61,685 bases of DNA, taken from assembly GCA_903884535.1 (NCBI GenBank), contig CAISEZ010000049.1, forward strand, positions 1 through 61,685, in the 5' to 3' direction. Each line of letters begins with the position of its first letter. Within the stretch, counting starts at the first letter, position 1. This document shows, in pieces, positions 41,566 through 49,443 of this stretch. The position numbers were made by a program, and so were the translations under genes. Source of the stretch: an uncultured Verrucomicrobia subdivision 3 bacterium (GTDB taxonomy: Bacteria; Verrucomicrobiota; Verrucomicrobiia; Limisphaerales; UBA11358). Below the pieces are notes generated by a model. It made no database searches, had not been told where the DNA came from, and worked only from the letters and a program-made list of their open reading frames with translations.

Positions 41566-42174
41566 ATGAAAGCCATTAATTTATTCTGCGCGCTCGGCGT
41601 GTTCGCCGCGGCGTTCGCAATTCAAGCCGGAGAAACATCAACCAACACCCCCACCGCACCCGCCATGAGCACCCCCAATGAAGTCGCCGTCATCAAAACC
41701 ACCGAAGGCGACATGGTCGTCGAGTTTTGGACCGACGCCGCACCCAAGACCATCGAGAATTTCAAGACCCTCGCCAAAAAAGGGTTTTATGACGGCACCT
41801 GTTTTCACCGCGTCATCAAGGGTTTCATGATCCAGGGCGGCGATCCGCTGACCAAGGATCCGGCCAAGGAAGCCGCGTGGGGCACCGGCGGTCCCGGTTA
41901 CCAGATCAAGGCCGAGTTCAACGATCATTCCCACCAGCGCGGTGTCATTTCCATGGCCCGTTCGAATGATCCGGATTCCGCCGGCTCGCAATTTTTCATT
42001 TGCCACGGCGCGCCGACGTTTCTGGACCACCAATACACCACGTTCGGCAAATTGATCAAGGGCGACGACGTGCTGGAAAAAATCGGCACCACGCCGACGC
42101 ATCCGCAGGATCGGCCGGACAAGCGCATGGGCATCATCAGCATCAGCATCGTCCCGCGCGATTCGGTGAAGTAA
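41566..42174 (+). CDS. Exported cyclophilin-type peptidyl-prolyl isomerase
   Basis: A 202-residue protein; start at MKAINLFCALGVFAAAFAIQA, a signal peptide. The cyclophilin domain has FYDGTCFHRVIKGFMIQGGDP (catalytic Arg), GVISMARSNDPDSAGSQFFIC, and LDHQYTTFGKLIKGDDVLEKI. It would assist folding of secreted proteins. A strong terminator follows 12 bp after the stop. Confidence 0.92.
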   Translation: MKAINLFCALGVFAAAFAIQAGETSTNTPTAPAMSTPNEVAVIKTTEGDMVVEFWTDAAPKTIENFKTLAKKGFYDGTCFHRVIKGFMIQGGDPLTKDPAKEAAWGTGGPGYQIKAEFNDHSHQRGVISMARSNDPDSAGSQFFICHGAPTFLDHQYTTFGKLIKGDDVLEKIGTTPTHPQDRPDKRMGIISISIVPRDSVK

Positions 42175-42186
42175 ACGGAGTTTTCA

Positions 42187-42220
42187 AGCGCGGATGCGGC
42201 AACGCGTCCGCGCTTTTTTG
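42187..42220 (+). terminator. Intrinsic terminator after isomerase gene
   Basis: AGCGCGGATGCG and CGCGTCCGCGCT pair over 12 bp (one G-U) around a GCAA tetraloop, followed by TTTTTT. Confidence 0.93.
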
Positions 42221-42227
42221 TTTTATG

Positions 42228-42307
42228 AACCACGAAATACACGAATCACACAAAAACTAGTTTCCTCGATTTTTCCCCGTTTCGTGTAGTTCGTGTATTT
42301 CGTGGTT
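42228..42307. repeat. Perfect 18-bp inverted repeat with 9-bp periodicity
   Basis: AACCACGAAATACACGAA (42228-42245) and TTCGTGTATTTCGTGGTT (42290-42307) are exact reverse complements. The right arm is built from 9-bp steps (TTTCGTGTA, GTTCGTGTA, TTTCGTGGT). The 44-nt spacer continues the CACA/CGTG theme. It lies between a terminator and a small gene and could also form the leader of that gene. Confidence 0.85.
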
Positions 42308-42322
42308 AAACTTTTTTGGAAA

Positions 42323-42508
42323 ATGGAAGTTTCCCAGCTTGCCCAGATCCTCGTGGCGCTCGGTTGCCCGGCGGAAAAATCCGCCGAGATGGCCGCGCAG
42401 CTCGACAAACGCGCCCGCCAGCTCGCCGCCGAAAAAAACCGGCCTTACGACGAGGCGTTGAAACACCTGCTGACGCTGATGCGCCAGGGCTGGGCGGCGC
42501 CGAAATAG
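42323..42508 (+). CDS. Small conserved-looking hypothetical protein
   Basis: A 61-residue helical protein (MEVSQLAQILVALGC start), basic and Ala/Lys/Arg-rich, with no membrane segment. The start at 42323 is preferred because the upstream codons are made of inverted-repeat DNA. The stop codon overlaps the first base of the next repeat (42508), so the gene is enclosed by two repeat elements. Could bind nucleic acid; no evidence beyond charge. Confidence 0.5.
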   Translation: MEVSQLAQILVALGCPAEKSAEMAAQLDKRARQLAAEKNRPYDEALKHLLTLMRQGWAAPK

Positions 42509-42591
42509 AAGCTAGAAGCTGGAAGATGGGAGCTAGAAGTTGGGTGAACGCGTTCAGTTTTTCCTAGCTTCCAACTTCCAACTTCTATCTC
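42508..42591. repeat. Heptamer-repeat hairpin with central palindrome
   Basis: Left units are GAAGCTA, GAAGCTG, GAAGATG, GGAGCTA and GAAGTTG (42508-42542). Right units are CTAGCTT, CCAACTT, CCAACTT and CTATCTC (42564-42591), which are complementary to the left ones. The centre holds the perfect palindrome TGAACGCGTTCA (42545-42556). Confidence 0.85.
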
Positions 42592-42600
42592 CTACACTTT

Positions 42601-43158
42601 ATGATTCAACCTTGGAAAACTCTCCGATCCGTGCCGCTCGGGGATTTTCGCATTTTCAAAATGCGCTCGGACTTCAAGCTTTCGCCGCGCACCGGCCGGG
42701 AGCATGATTTCTACGTCCTCGACAGCGTGGACTGGGTCAACGTCATCGCCGTCACGCCGGACCAAAAGCTGGTGATGGTCGAGCAATATCGCCACGGCTC
42801 GAACACCGTCGAATTGGAAGTGCCCGGCGGCATGATGGACAAACACGAAACGGATCCGGTGGCGACCGCCGTGCGCGAACTGCGCGAGGAGACCGGCTAC
42901 GCAGGCGAGAACGCCCGGCTGCTCGGCCGCATCCACTCGAATCCCGCCATCTTGAGCAACCAAACTTACACCGTGCTGATTGAAAACTGCCGGCTGCAGC
43001 ACGGCGTGGAATTTGATCATGGCGAAGATTTGGAGACGCGATTGGTGCCGGTTGTGGACATTCCGAAACTCGTCGCCGAGGGAAAAATCGGCCACTCGCT
43101 CGTCGTCGTCGCGCTGTATCATTTTGAGTTGTGGCAGCGCGGCCTGAAAAAAGTTTAA
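42601..43158 (+). CDS. NUDIX hydrolase, ADP-ribose pyrophosphatase-like
   Basis: A 185-residue protein resembling ADP-sugar pyrophosphatases. The Nudix box lies at about residues 76-100, GGMMDKHETDPVATAVREL continuing REETGY, with one extra residue between the first Glu and the REL core. The upstream HDFYVLDSVDWVNVIAV and EQYRHG are typical of the ADPRase group. It probably cleaves ADP-ribose or another nucleoside diphosphate. It begins 9 bp after a repeat and is followed 8 bp later by a YkgJ gene. Confidence 0.88.
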   Translation: MIQPWKTLRSVPLGDFRIFKMRSDFKLSPRTGREHDFYVLDSVDWVNVIAVTPDQKLVMVEQYRHGSNTVELEVPGGMMDKHETDPVATAVRELREETGYAGENARLLGRIHSNPAILSNQTYTVLIENCRLQHGVEFDHGEDLETRLVPVVDIPKLVAEGKIGHSLVVVALYHFELWQRGLKKV

Positions 43159-43166
43159 CCGCAGCC

Positions 43167-43529
43167 ATGCCGATTTTTTATGAATGCCAACGTTGCACCG
43201 CCTGCTGCCGCTGGCCCGGTCAGGTGCGCCTGACCGCGGCGGAAATCGCCCGGCTCGCGGCGTTCAAGGGGATCAGTGAAGTTGATTTCATCCAGCAGTT
43301 CACACGCTTGCGGCACGACCGGCAGGGGCTGGCGCTGAAGGAACAGCCGGACGGCGCGTGCGTTTTTCTGGAAGGCGAAAGTTGCGCCGTGCAGCCGGTG
43401 AAACCGCAGCAGTGTCGCGAGTTTCCAAACCTCTGGAATTTTCCCGGCTTCGAAAAAATTTGCCATGCCATTCCGCGCGAAGTCAGCGCGGCGGAATATC
43501 AACGCCGCCTCGCCAAAATCAAACTGTAG
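43167..43529 (+). CDS. YkgJ-family cysteine-cluster protein
   Basis: A 120-residue protein; start at MPIFYECQRCTACCRW (43167). The C-x2-C-x2-CC cluster, plus CVFLEGESCAV, QQCREFP and KICHA, are the eight or so conserved Cys of the CxxCxxCC family, thought to bind Fe or Zn. The role is unknown, perhaps a metal chaperone. It ends 157 bp before the secretin gene, with which it converges. Confidence 0.85.
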   Translation: MPIFYECQRCTACCRWPGQVRLTAAEIARLAAFKGISEVDFIQQFTRLRHDRQGLALKEQPDGACVFLEGESCAVQPVKPQQCREFPNLWNFPGFEKICHAIPREVSAAEYQRRLAKIKL

Positions 43530-43686
43530 TCAGATGGTATGCTTGAATACTGAGCCGGTGCGAAGTCTATGATCATCCGGCTTGGAAAAATGACGTGACC
43601 GGCTTCGTTTTCTGCATTTTTATTTTTAGACGATTCATCGCTACCAGTTCCAGCCTCGCTCGCTTGCGATCGTTCACCTCCTGCGA

Positions 43687-46518
43687 TTATTTTTTGGATT
43701 TTTGTTTGGTTAAGCTTGGTTCCGCATCTTCCTGCCATTTTTTTACCAGGGGAGCTTTATTGTCTACTTCACGCAAAACATTGCTCGCATCTTCCGGTGT
43801 GCGGATGACTCGGGGACGAAGGAAAACCATCAACTCCACTTCATGCGATGACTTGTCTTTTTTATTGAATGCCCACTTCAACCCCGGGATGCTTCCGAGG
43901 ATTGGCGTCTTGCGCAAGGTGTCGGAGACTTGTTTTTGGATGATTCCGCCCACGATCAAGGTCTGGCCGTTTTTCGCGGTCAGGTCGGTGCGGAAGTTGC
44001 GCGTGTCAAACACGGCACCGCCCAGCACCGTTTGCCCAGTCACCACCGTTGAAGATTCGGCGTGAATTTTCAGTTCCACGTCGCCCGCCGAATTGATGTG
44101 CGGCGTGACTTCTAGCACGACGCCGACGTCCTTGTATTTGATGCTCGTGTTTTGCGACCCGACCGACGAAACCTGCGTCGTGTCCGGCACCGGCACCTGC
44201 TGGCCCACGAAGAGTTTGCCGGTTTCATTGTCGCGAATGTTGAGCTGCGGTTCGGCCAAGACGGTGGCGTCGGTGGTCTTGCGCAGAAATTGCACCAGAA
44301 AATCCATGTTGATCGAACCGGAAAGCACGCCGGATCGCAATGAAGCCAGGGATTGGGCAATCGTGGCGGAGGACGGGGTGTTGACCGTCGTGTTCGCCCC
44401 GAACCCTTTTTGATATTGGGCCGCGGCATTGGCGATCAGCGAATTATCATAATCGTCGGCGGTGAACACCTGGCTGCCATTCGGCGACCACCGGACGCCC
44501 AGCTTGTCGAGAAAGTCGCTCGAGACTTCCACCAAACGCGCCTCGATTAAAACTTGCGCGGTCGGGGCATCAAGATCGGCGATCAGTTTTAGAACCTGGG
44601 GAAAAAAATGCACATTCGCGGAGATCATCAGCGCGTTGCTGCGCTCGTCCGCCACGGCGCGGACGCGGCCCACCAAATCGCTGACGGGCCGGACGGTGCG
44701 GTTGTCCGAGGAACGCGTGCTGTTGTCAATTTGTCCGCCCAGCCAGGGGAAGTAACCATCAATCTTCGTTTCCACCCCGAGATCGAAACCGGTTTGAGAC
44801 AATGTTGTTTGCGCTTGCTGCTGCGGCTGTTGGGCGCTGTTATTATTTTGCTGGGTTTGTTGTGCCACCGCGCGTAACGGCGGCGAACCATTCTTGGCGA
44901 AAATAATATTGATGCTGTTCGCCAGATCAATCGCCTTGGCAAACTTCAAGCCGACGTGCAAGGTGCTTTCCGCGGCCTCGGGCGGCCGGTCCAACTGATT
45001 GATGATTTCCTCCACCGCCGTCAGGTTCTCTTTGGAGTTGGCGGTGACGATGAGCGCGTTCGAATTCGGCTCACTGGTAATGCGGACCTTGCCATAAAGC
45101 CGGCCAACATCCCGGTCGGGCGTGGAGGAACTGGAAGAATCATCAAAAAAGTCCCAATAACTCCGCTGCTGCTGCTTCTTCAAAAACAATTCGTTCAATA
45201 CGTCTTCAATGTCCGTGGCGCTGGCATATTTCATCGGATAAATTTTCGGCGCCAGGCTGCCGTCATTGACCGGGGCATCGAGTTCATTGATCATTTTTTC
45301 GAGGGAATCCATTTGCGAGGGCGGGGCCTGCACGATGACGGCATTGCGCCGGCGGTCGGCCACCACCGTCATTTTTTTGGCGTCATTTCCGGAAGGCGAA
45401 GAGTAATTGAAAATATATCGGGCACTGACATTTTGCTGCTGGTTGAGATCTTGCAATTGCTTGGCGACGTCCTGCGCATCGGCATTTTTAAGGCTGAAAG
45501 TGCGCATGATTTTTTCCTGCGCATCCGCCGTGTCGAGGGAAGTGATAAATTGCTGGATGATTCTGAAATTAGCCTCGCTGGAAAGGATCAGCAGCGTGTT
45601 GGACTGTTCATCCGCTGACACTTCCACCGTGTCTTTGAGCGTTTTGCCATTCTTTTTCTGATACAGCGGTCCGATCTCTTTCATCAAATCCGCCGCCGAC
45701 ACGTGCTTGATGGCAATGACCCGCACCGTCACATCTTCCGGCTTGTCCGTGTCCAGCGCGGCGATGAGTTCGCCCACGACGCGAATGTTGTCGTTGTAAT
45801 CCGTGATGATGATCTGGTTGGCCTGCTCGTCCAGATAAATGGCGGCCTTGTCCGAGAGCGCGGTGCCAATGCGGTCTTTCACATCCGCCGCCTGAAGATG
45901 TTTGAGTGCGAAAACTTTCACCAGCCGCTGCCGGCCTTCGGGCACATTGGTTTGCGAACTACCCAGCAATTCCGGGCTCATTCTCGGTTCCTTGTCTTGC
46001 GGCACGATCAGAATGGAGTCGCTGAACTCAATCGCCGAAAAACCTTCCAGCGCCAGCGCGCGATAAACCAGATTGATGGCCTCGCGCGGCGTCACTTTTT
46101 TGGAACTCGTGATCGTCAACTGACATTGCACCTGCGGATGTTTCAACACGCTTTTGCCGGTCGTCTGGGACAGCCATTGCACGATCAGGTCAATGTTCGC
46201 GCCTTGAAAGCTCAACTGGATTCCGTCCGTGGCATTGGTGCCGCCGACCGGACTGGTGGAGTTGCCGCTTGTCAACGGCGCCGAGGGAATCCACGGTCCG
46301 GTATCCTTGCTCGATGAATCCGGCTTGGGCGAGGACGGGCCACTGTCCGAATTTCCCGGCGGCGTCCCGAAGGAAACGCCCGGCGGCAGGTTGAAATTTC
46401 TCGGCGGACTTTGCGCCCACGCTGGCGTCGGCGAAAGGCCGATCATCAGCGCGGCGATTGCACCAAACACAATTGTCGCGCGGAAAAACGGCTCGCGTTT
46501 AGGGGTGGTAATTTTCAT
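43687..46518 (-). CDS. gspD: Type II secretion outer-membrane secretin
   Basis: A 943-residue secretin; start taken at MKITTPKRE (46518), just after the gspC-like stop overlap. A signal peptide (VFGAIAALMIGL...AWAQ) is followed by a Ser/Pro linker and N0 domain (IQLSFQGANIDLIVQWLSQ). Several N1-type repeats come next, then the secretin core (MDFLVQFLRKTTDATVLAEP, GQQVPV, VGVVLEVTPHI, GQTLIVGGII). Gln-rich linkers lie within N3. It is large for the family because of these linkers. It forms the multimeric exit pore and is the last gene of the gsp operon. Confidence 0.95.
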   Translation of the reverse strand: MKITTPKREPFFRATIVFGAIAALMIGLSPTPAWAQSPPRNFNLPPGVSFGTPPGNSDSGPSSPKPDSSSKDTGPWIPSAPLTSGNSTSPVGGTNATDGIQLSFQGANIDLIVQWLSQTTGKSVLKHPQVQCQLTITSSKKVTPREAINLVYRALALEGFSAIEFSDSILIVPQDKEPRMSPELLGSSQTNVPEGRQRLVKVFALKHLQAADVKDRIGTALSDKAAIYLDEQANQIIITDYNDNIRVVGELIAALDTDKPEDVTVRVIAIKHVSAADLMKEIGPLYQKKNGKTLKDTVEVSADEQSNTLLILSSEANFRIIQQFITSLDTADAQEKIMRTFSLKNADAQDVAKQLQDLNQQQNVSARYIFNYSSPSGNDAKKMTVVADRRRNAVIVQAPPSQMDSLEKMINELDAPVNDGSLAPKIYPMKYASATDIEDVLNELFLKKQQQRSYWDFFDDSSSSSTPDRDVGRLYGKVRITSEPNSNALIVTANSKENLTAVEEIINQLDRPPEAAESTLHVGLKFAKAIDLANSINIIFAKNGSPPLRAVAQQTQQNNNSAQQPQQQAQTTLSQTGFDLGVETKIDGYFPWLGGQIDNSTRSSDNRTVRPVSDLVGRVRAVADERSNALMISANVHFFPQVLKLIADLDAPTAQVLIEARLVEVSSDFLDKLGVRWSPNGSQVFTADDYDNSLIANAAAQYQKGFGANTTVNTPSSATIAQSLASLRSGVLSGSINMDFLVQFLRKTTDATVLAEPQLNIRDNETGKLFVGQQVPVPDTTQVSSVGSQNTSIKYKDVGVVLEVTPHINSAGDVELKIHAESSTVVTGQTVLGGAVFDTRNFRTDLTAKNGQTLIVGGIIQKQVSDTLRKTPILGSIPGLKWAFNKKDKSSHEVELMVFLRPRVIRTPEDASNVLREVDNKAPLVKKWQEDAEPSLTKQKSKK

Positions 46519-47401
46519 TGGGAGTATTCGTTGGTAACAGGCTGTCGCCGCCATAACCGTCAAAAATCATCAGTTCCTTTTTCTGCCCATCCTGTTCGAT
46601 CAACACCCGGTTGATGCCGATGCGGAGCAGCTTGAGGTCGGCCAGCGAATCGCCTTCTTTCACCAGCCCGGTCTGCCCGCTGGCGGAACGGAGAAACGCA
46701 AAGCCACCGGCGATGCCCAGCAGTCCCATCGGCAACGGGCGGATCACCGGGCCAAGAATCTCGCTGTCAACAATCCGGCTGACTCGCGCCTGCATCGCCG
46801 GCGGTAGTTCCGCGCCCGGCTTTCCTGACGGCGAGAACGGATTAAAATTCATCCCGGCCATTTCCGGCATCGGCCCGGCGCTGGCATTTTTCCTTTCTGA
46901 CTTCAGAGCGGCAGCAGGATTGGTTGCGACCGTTGATGCCGCCATCAATAAATTTGTTCGCGTGTCCACCGAGTTTGTCAGCGGCCCGGAATTCTTCCCG
47001 CTCAATTTAGTTTCGAGCTTCGCGACCGCATTGGTTTCCCCAATGGCATTCGTTCCCGTCAAGATCGCTTGCAGCGTGGAATTGGTTCCATTTTCCACTG
47101 GCGCTTTTTGCAAAGTTAAATTCGTATTCGCGCTCGCCGCCGGCATCGCGGCATTTGTTCCCGGCAGACGCAGTGGGCCGTTGGTTCCCTTGGGCGCCAC
47201 TGCCACGGCCAAATTGGTGCCGCGCGAACTGCCCGCGGGACGGTTGGTGCTGTCCGACAGCGCCGGCAGCGCGGGCACCGTCACGCCGCGAAACGGATTC
47301 CACCGGACGATAATTCCCGCCAGTTGATAAACCACCAGCGCTGCCAGAATGAGGCAGACGATTTTCAAAATCGGCTCGGCGCGTTCGCGAAGTTCACGCA
47401 T
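46499..47401 (-). CDS. gspC: GspC-like inner-membrane protein
   Basis: About 300 residues, start MRELRERAEPILK (47401). One transmembrane helix (VCLILAALVVYQLAGIIV) leads to a long periplasmic linker with eleven Thr-Asn pairs (for example TNRPAGSSRGTN). A C-terminal HR-like domain follows (ILGPVIRPLPMGLLGIAGGFAFLRS, EGDSLADLKLLRIGINRVLIEQDGQKKELMIFDG). No PDZ domain is visible. Its position next to the secretin gene and the HR-like part fit GspC, which links inner-membrane platform and secretin. Confidence 0.75.
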   Translation of the reverse strand: MRELRERAEPILKIVCLILAALVVYQLAGIIVRWNPFRGVTVPALPALSDSTNRPAGSSRGTNLAVAVAPKGTNGPLRLPGTNAAMPAASANTNLTLQKAPVENGTNSTLQAILTGTNAIGETNAVAKLETKLSGKNSGPLTNSVDTRTNLLMAASTVATNPAAALKSERKNASAGPMPEMAGMNFNPFSPSGKPGAELPPAMQARVSRIVDSEILGPVIRPLPMGLLGIAGGFAFLRSASGQTGLVKEGDSLADLKLLRIGINRVLIEQDGQKKELMIFDGYGGDSLLPTNTPNENYHP

Positions 47402-47948
47402 GGGGAATCTCCTTTTGTTGGTCAAAATCCAAAATGAGGATCGTCAAATTCATTTTGATCTGGCCGGGGCGGCTGTTGTCGGCGGTGAATTGCACCGCAT
47501 CCACCACCACCGGAAATCCAATGCGGTTCAGGCTCGCGAGAAACGTCAGCACGGCGGGAACCGATCCGGAGCTTTCCAGTTGCACCGTCGCCAGCGCCTT
47601 GCCGGCACCGTGCGACGGCGATTCGCGGATCGGTCCGAGTTGCAGCCCGCCGGACTTGGCCGCTTTTTGAATGGCCGCGCTGGCATCCGAAACAACCGTT
47701 TCTTTTTTCAACTTTGCCGGGTCCAAGCGGAAATCATCCATCATTTTTTTAACAATCAGCACCTTGTTCTGGTAGGGCTGAATGTTTTGACGAAGTTGCT
47801 GGGCTTCCGTCACAAGCTGCCGGAATTCTGCGCGCTTCCGGTCTAAAAATTTCCAGATCTGAAGCCCGCCAAATAACGCGAGATAAATCGCAATGCCAAT
47901 GCCGGCATACCGGAGGGTGCGTTTTTCACGATCAGCCAGGGGACGCAT
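47394..47948 (-). CDS. gspM: GspM/PilO-like assembly protein
   Basis: A 184-residue protein; start MRPLADREKRTLRYAG (47948). There is one transmembrane helix (GIGIAIYLALFGGLQIWKFL), then a coiled-coil (FRQLVTEAQQLRQNIQPYQNK) and a ferredoxin-like domain (SGSVPAVLTFLASLNRIGFPVVVDAVQFT), as in PilO/GspM. It overlaps gspC by 8 bp and starts 4 bp after gspL. Functions in the inner-membrane platform with GspL. Confidence 0.8.
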   Translation of the reverse strand: MRPLADREKRTLRYAGIGIAIYLALFGGLQIWKFLDRKRAEFRQLVTEAQQLRQNIQPYQNKVLIVKKMMDDFRLDPAKLKKETVVSDASAAIQKAAKSGGLQLGPIRESPSHGAGKALATVQLESSGSVPAVLTFLASLNRIGFPVVVDAVQFTADNSRPGQIKMNLTILILDFDQQKEIPHA

Positions 47949-47952
47949 AAAA

Positions 47953-49443
47953 TTATTTCGTCTCCTTTCGTGAAACCAGCGGCACGCCAGGCGCGGCAGC
48001 TGAAACACCGGTCGGCATCGCGCCGGGTGCAGACGATTTTTCATTTTTGACCGGCTCACCGGCGGGCAGGCTCGCCACCAGCGCCAGCAATTGCGCGGCG
48101 GGTTTTTCCTGAACCTTGATCCGCACATTGACCCGTTGCCGGTCTGGCGTGGGCACCTGTTCTTCAACGGTGACGTTCGCGAAAAAACCGGAGCCAATCA
48201 GCTTGGTGCGAAAATCCGCAACCTGCTGGCCGTCGCGAAACGCGCAGCGCAGTGAAACTTCGCCGTGGCTGTTCAGCGATAGTGCCTCGAAGTGTGTGCC
48301 CGGGGGAACGGATTTTGAAAAAATCGAGAGCACTTCGAGATAAGGCGGCTGGCTTTGTTTCAAATCGCGGAGAAAATCCAGTTCGCGGTCAATCACCGTC
48401 AGGCGCGCAGCCTCGGATTTGAATGCAGCAATTTTTTTGGCCAAGTGCGGTTTCAACAGCAACGCCTCGGCATACGGCAGTAACATCAACGCCAAGACCA
48501 ACCCGCCGACGCGCGTTCCCCATGTTTTTAAATCCAGGGTCGCCAGACTCATAGCCGCGCCACTCTCGGGATTGACGCGGATGAGCAGTGCCGGATCGCC
48601 ACCCGCAGCCGCAATTTGTTGCAGACCGGCAATCGCCGCCGAATGGCCGGCGCTGGCCGTGGCCTCCAATCGCTCGCATTGCCAGCCGTTGCCCAACGAT
48701 TTCGTTAATCGTTCCGGGAAGCCTTCAGGGATGTGGTTGCCGGAAACAAACAATCTGGTTCCGATGGCATTGCCTTTGATGGCTTGCGCCAGCGCGTCGG
48801 GTTTGGCATCCACCGGACTGGCAATATTTTCAACGCCCGAAAAAACAACCCGCGAACTAGTCGGCACCCCATTTTCAAAACGGGTCAATTCGGACTGGTT
48901 GCTGTCCACCTCCAGCATGGTGAACGAATCCGCCGTGGGTGGGCAAAGGCTCCTCCGCGCCAATACCGCCAAAGTAAAAACCGGGGACATTCCGCAGGCA
49001 TGGAGAATGGCGTGATAGTCTGCGACCACTTCCTTTTTCACGGCCGCCACGAGCAATTCCTGTTTGGTCATTGCGCCATTCCCGCCGAGCTGCTGGCTGC
49101 CCCACGCCAGTTCAGCGGGCGGCAGCGGAAATTCACCTTCGATTTGCAACAGCAGCCGCCGATGAAATTCTTCCGGCGTGCCGGCGGGCAGCGACAGCCG
49201 CCGCAGCGAAACGCCCCGCGCGCCGATGGCGCAGACGGCGTGCGCGCGCGGCTGCCAGCTTTTCACCTTCAGAAAATTTTTCAGCGTGGCAATGGTTTTC
49301 TCTTGGCAAGCCGGAGTGAGACGGCCATCCGGCTGGCGTTCCAGCGGCATTTCCTCGCGGTCGTTTTCTCGGACAACCTTGAGACAGGTTTGGCCGATCT
49401 CGACATAAACCGGCGGCGGATTCAAGAATGAGTTTTTTCTCAC
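47953..49443 (-). CDS. gspL: GspL-like (PilM/PilN-type) platform protein
   Basis: A 496-residue protein. Residues 10-280 have an actin-like PilM/GspL cytoplasmic fold (VYVEIGQTCLKVV, RRLSLPAGTPEEFHRRLLLQ, ELLVAAVKKEVVADYHAIL). A transmembrane helix near 310-325 (GGLVLALMLLPYAEALLL) comes next, then a PilN-like periplasmic domain (VIDRELDFLRDLKQSQPPYLEVLSIFSKSVPPG). It couples the GspE ATPase to the platform. The Ser/Pro/Ala tail is low complexity. Confidence 0.82.
   Translation of the reverse strand: MRKNSFLNPPPVYVEIGQTCLKVVRENDREEMPLERQPDGRLTPACQEKTIATLKNFLKVKSWQPRAHAVCAIGARGVSLRRLSLPAGTPEEFHRRLLLQIEGEFPLPPAELAWGSQQLGGNGAMTKQELLVAAVKKEVVADYHAILHACGMSPVFTLAVLARRSLCPPTADSFTMLEVDSNQSELTRFENGVPTSSRVVFSGVENIASPVDAKPDALAQAIKGNAIGTRLFVSGNHIPEGFPERLTKSLGNGWQCERLEATASAGHSAAIAGLQQIAAAGGDPALLIRVNPESGAAMSLATLDLKTWGTRVGGLVLALMLLPYAEALLLKPHLAKKIAAFKSEAARLTVIDRELDFLRDLKQSQPPYLEVLSIFSKSVPPGTHFEALSLNSHGEVSLRCAFRDGQQVADFRTKLIGSGFFANVTVEEQVPTPDRQRVNVRIKVQEKPAAQLLALVASLPAGEPVKNEKSSAPGAMPTGVSAAAPGVPLVSRKETK

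Noticed and set aside
5932-42591. Heptamer repeats as a CRISPR array
   Set aside because: Units are only 7 bp with no unique spacers of constant length, and there are no cas genes.
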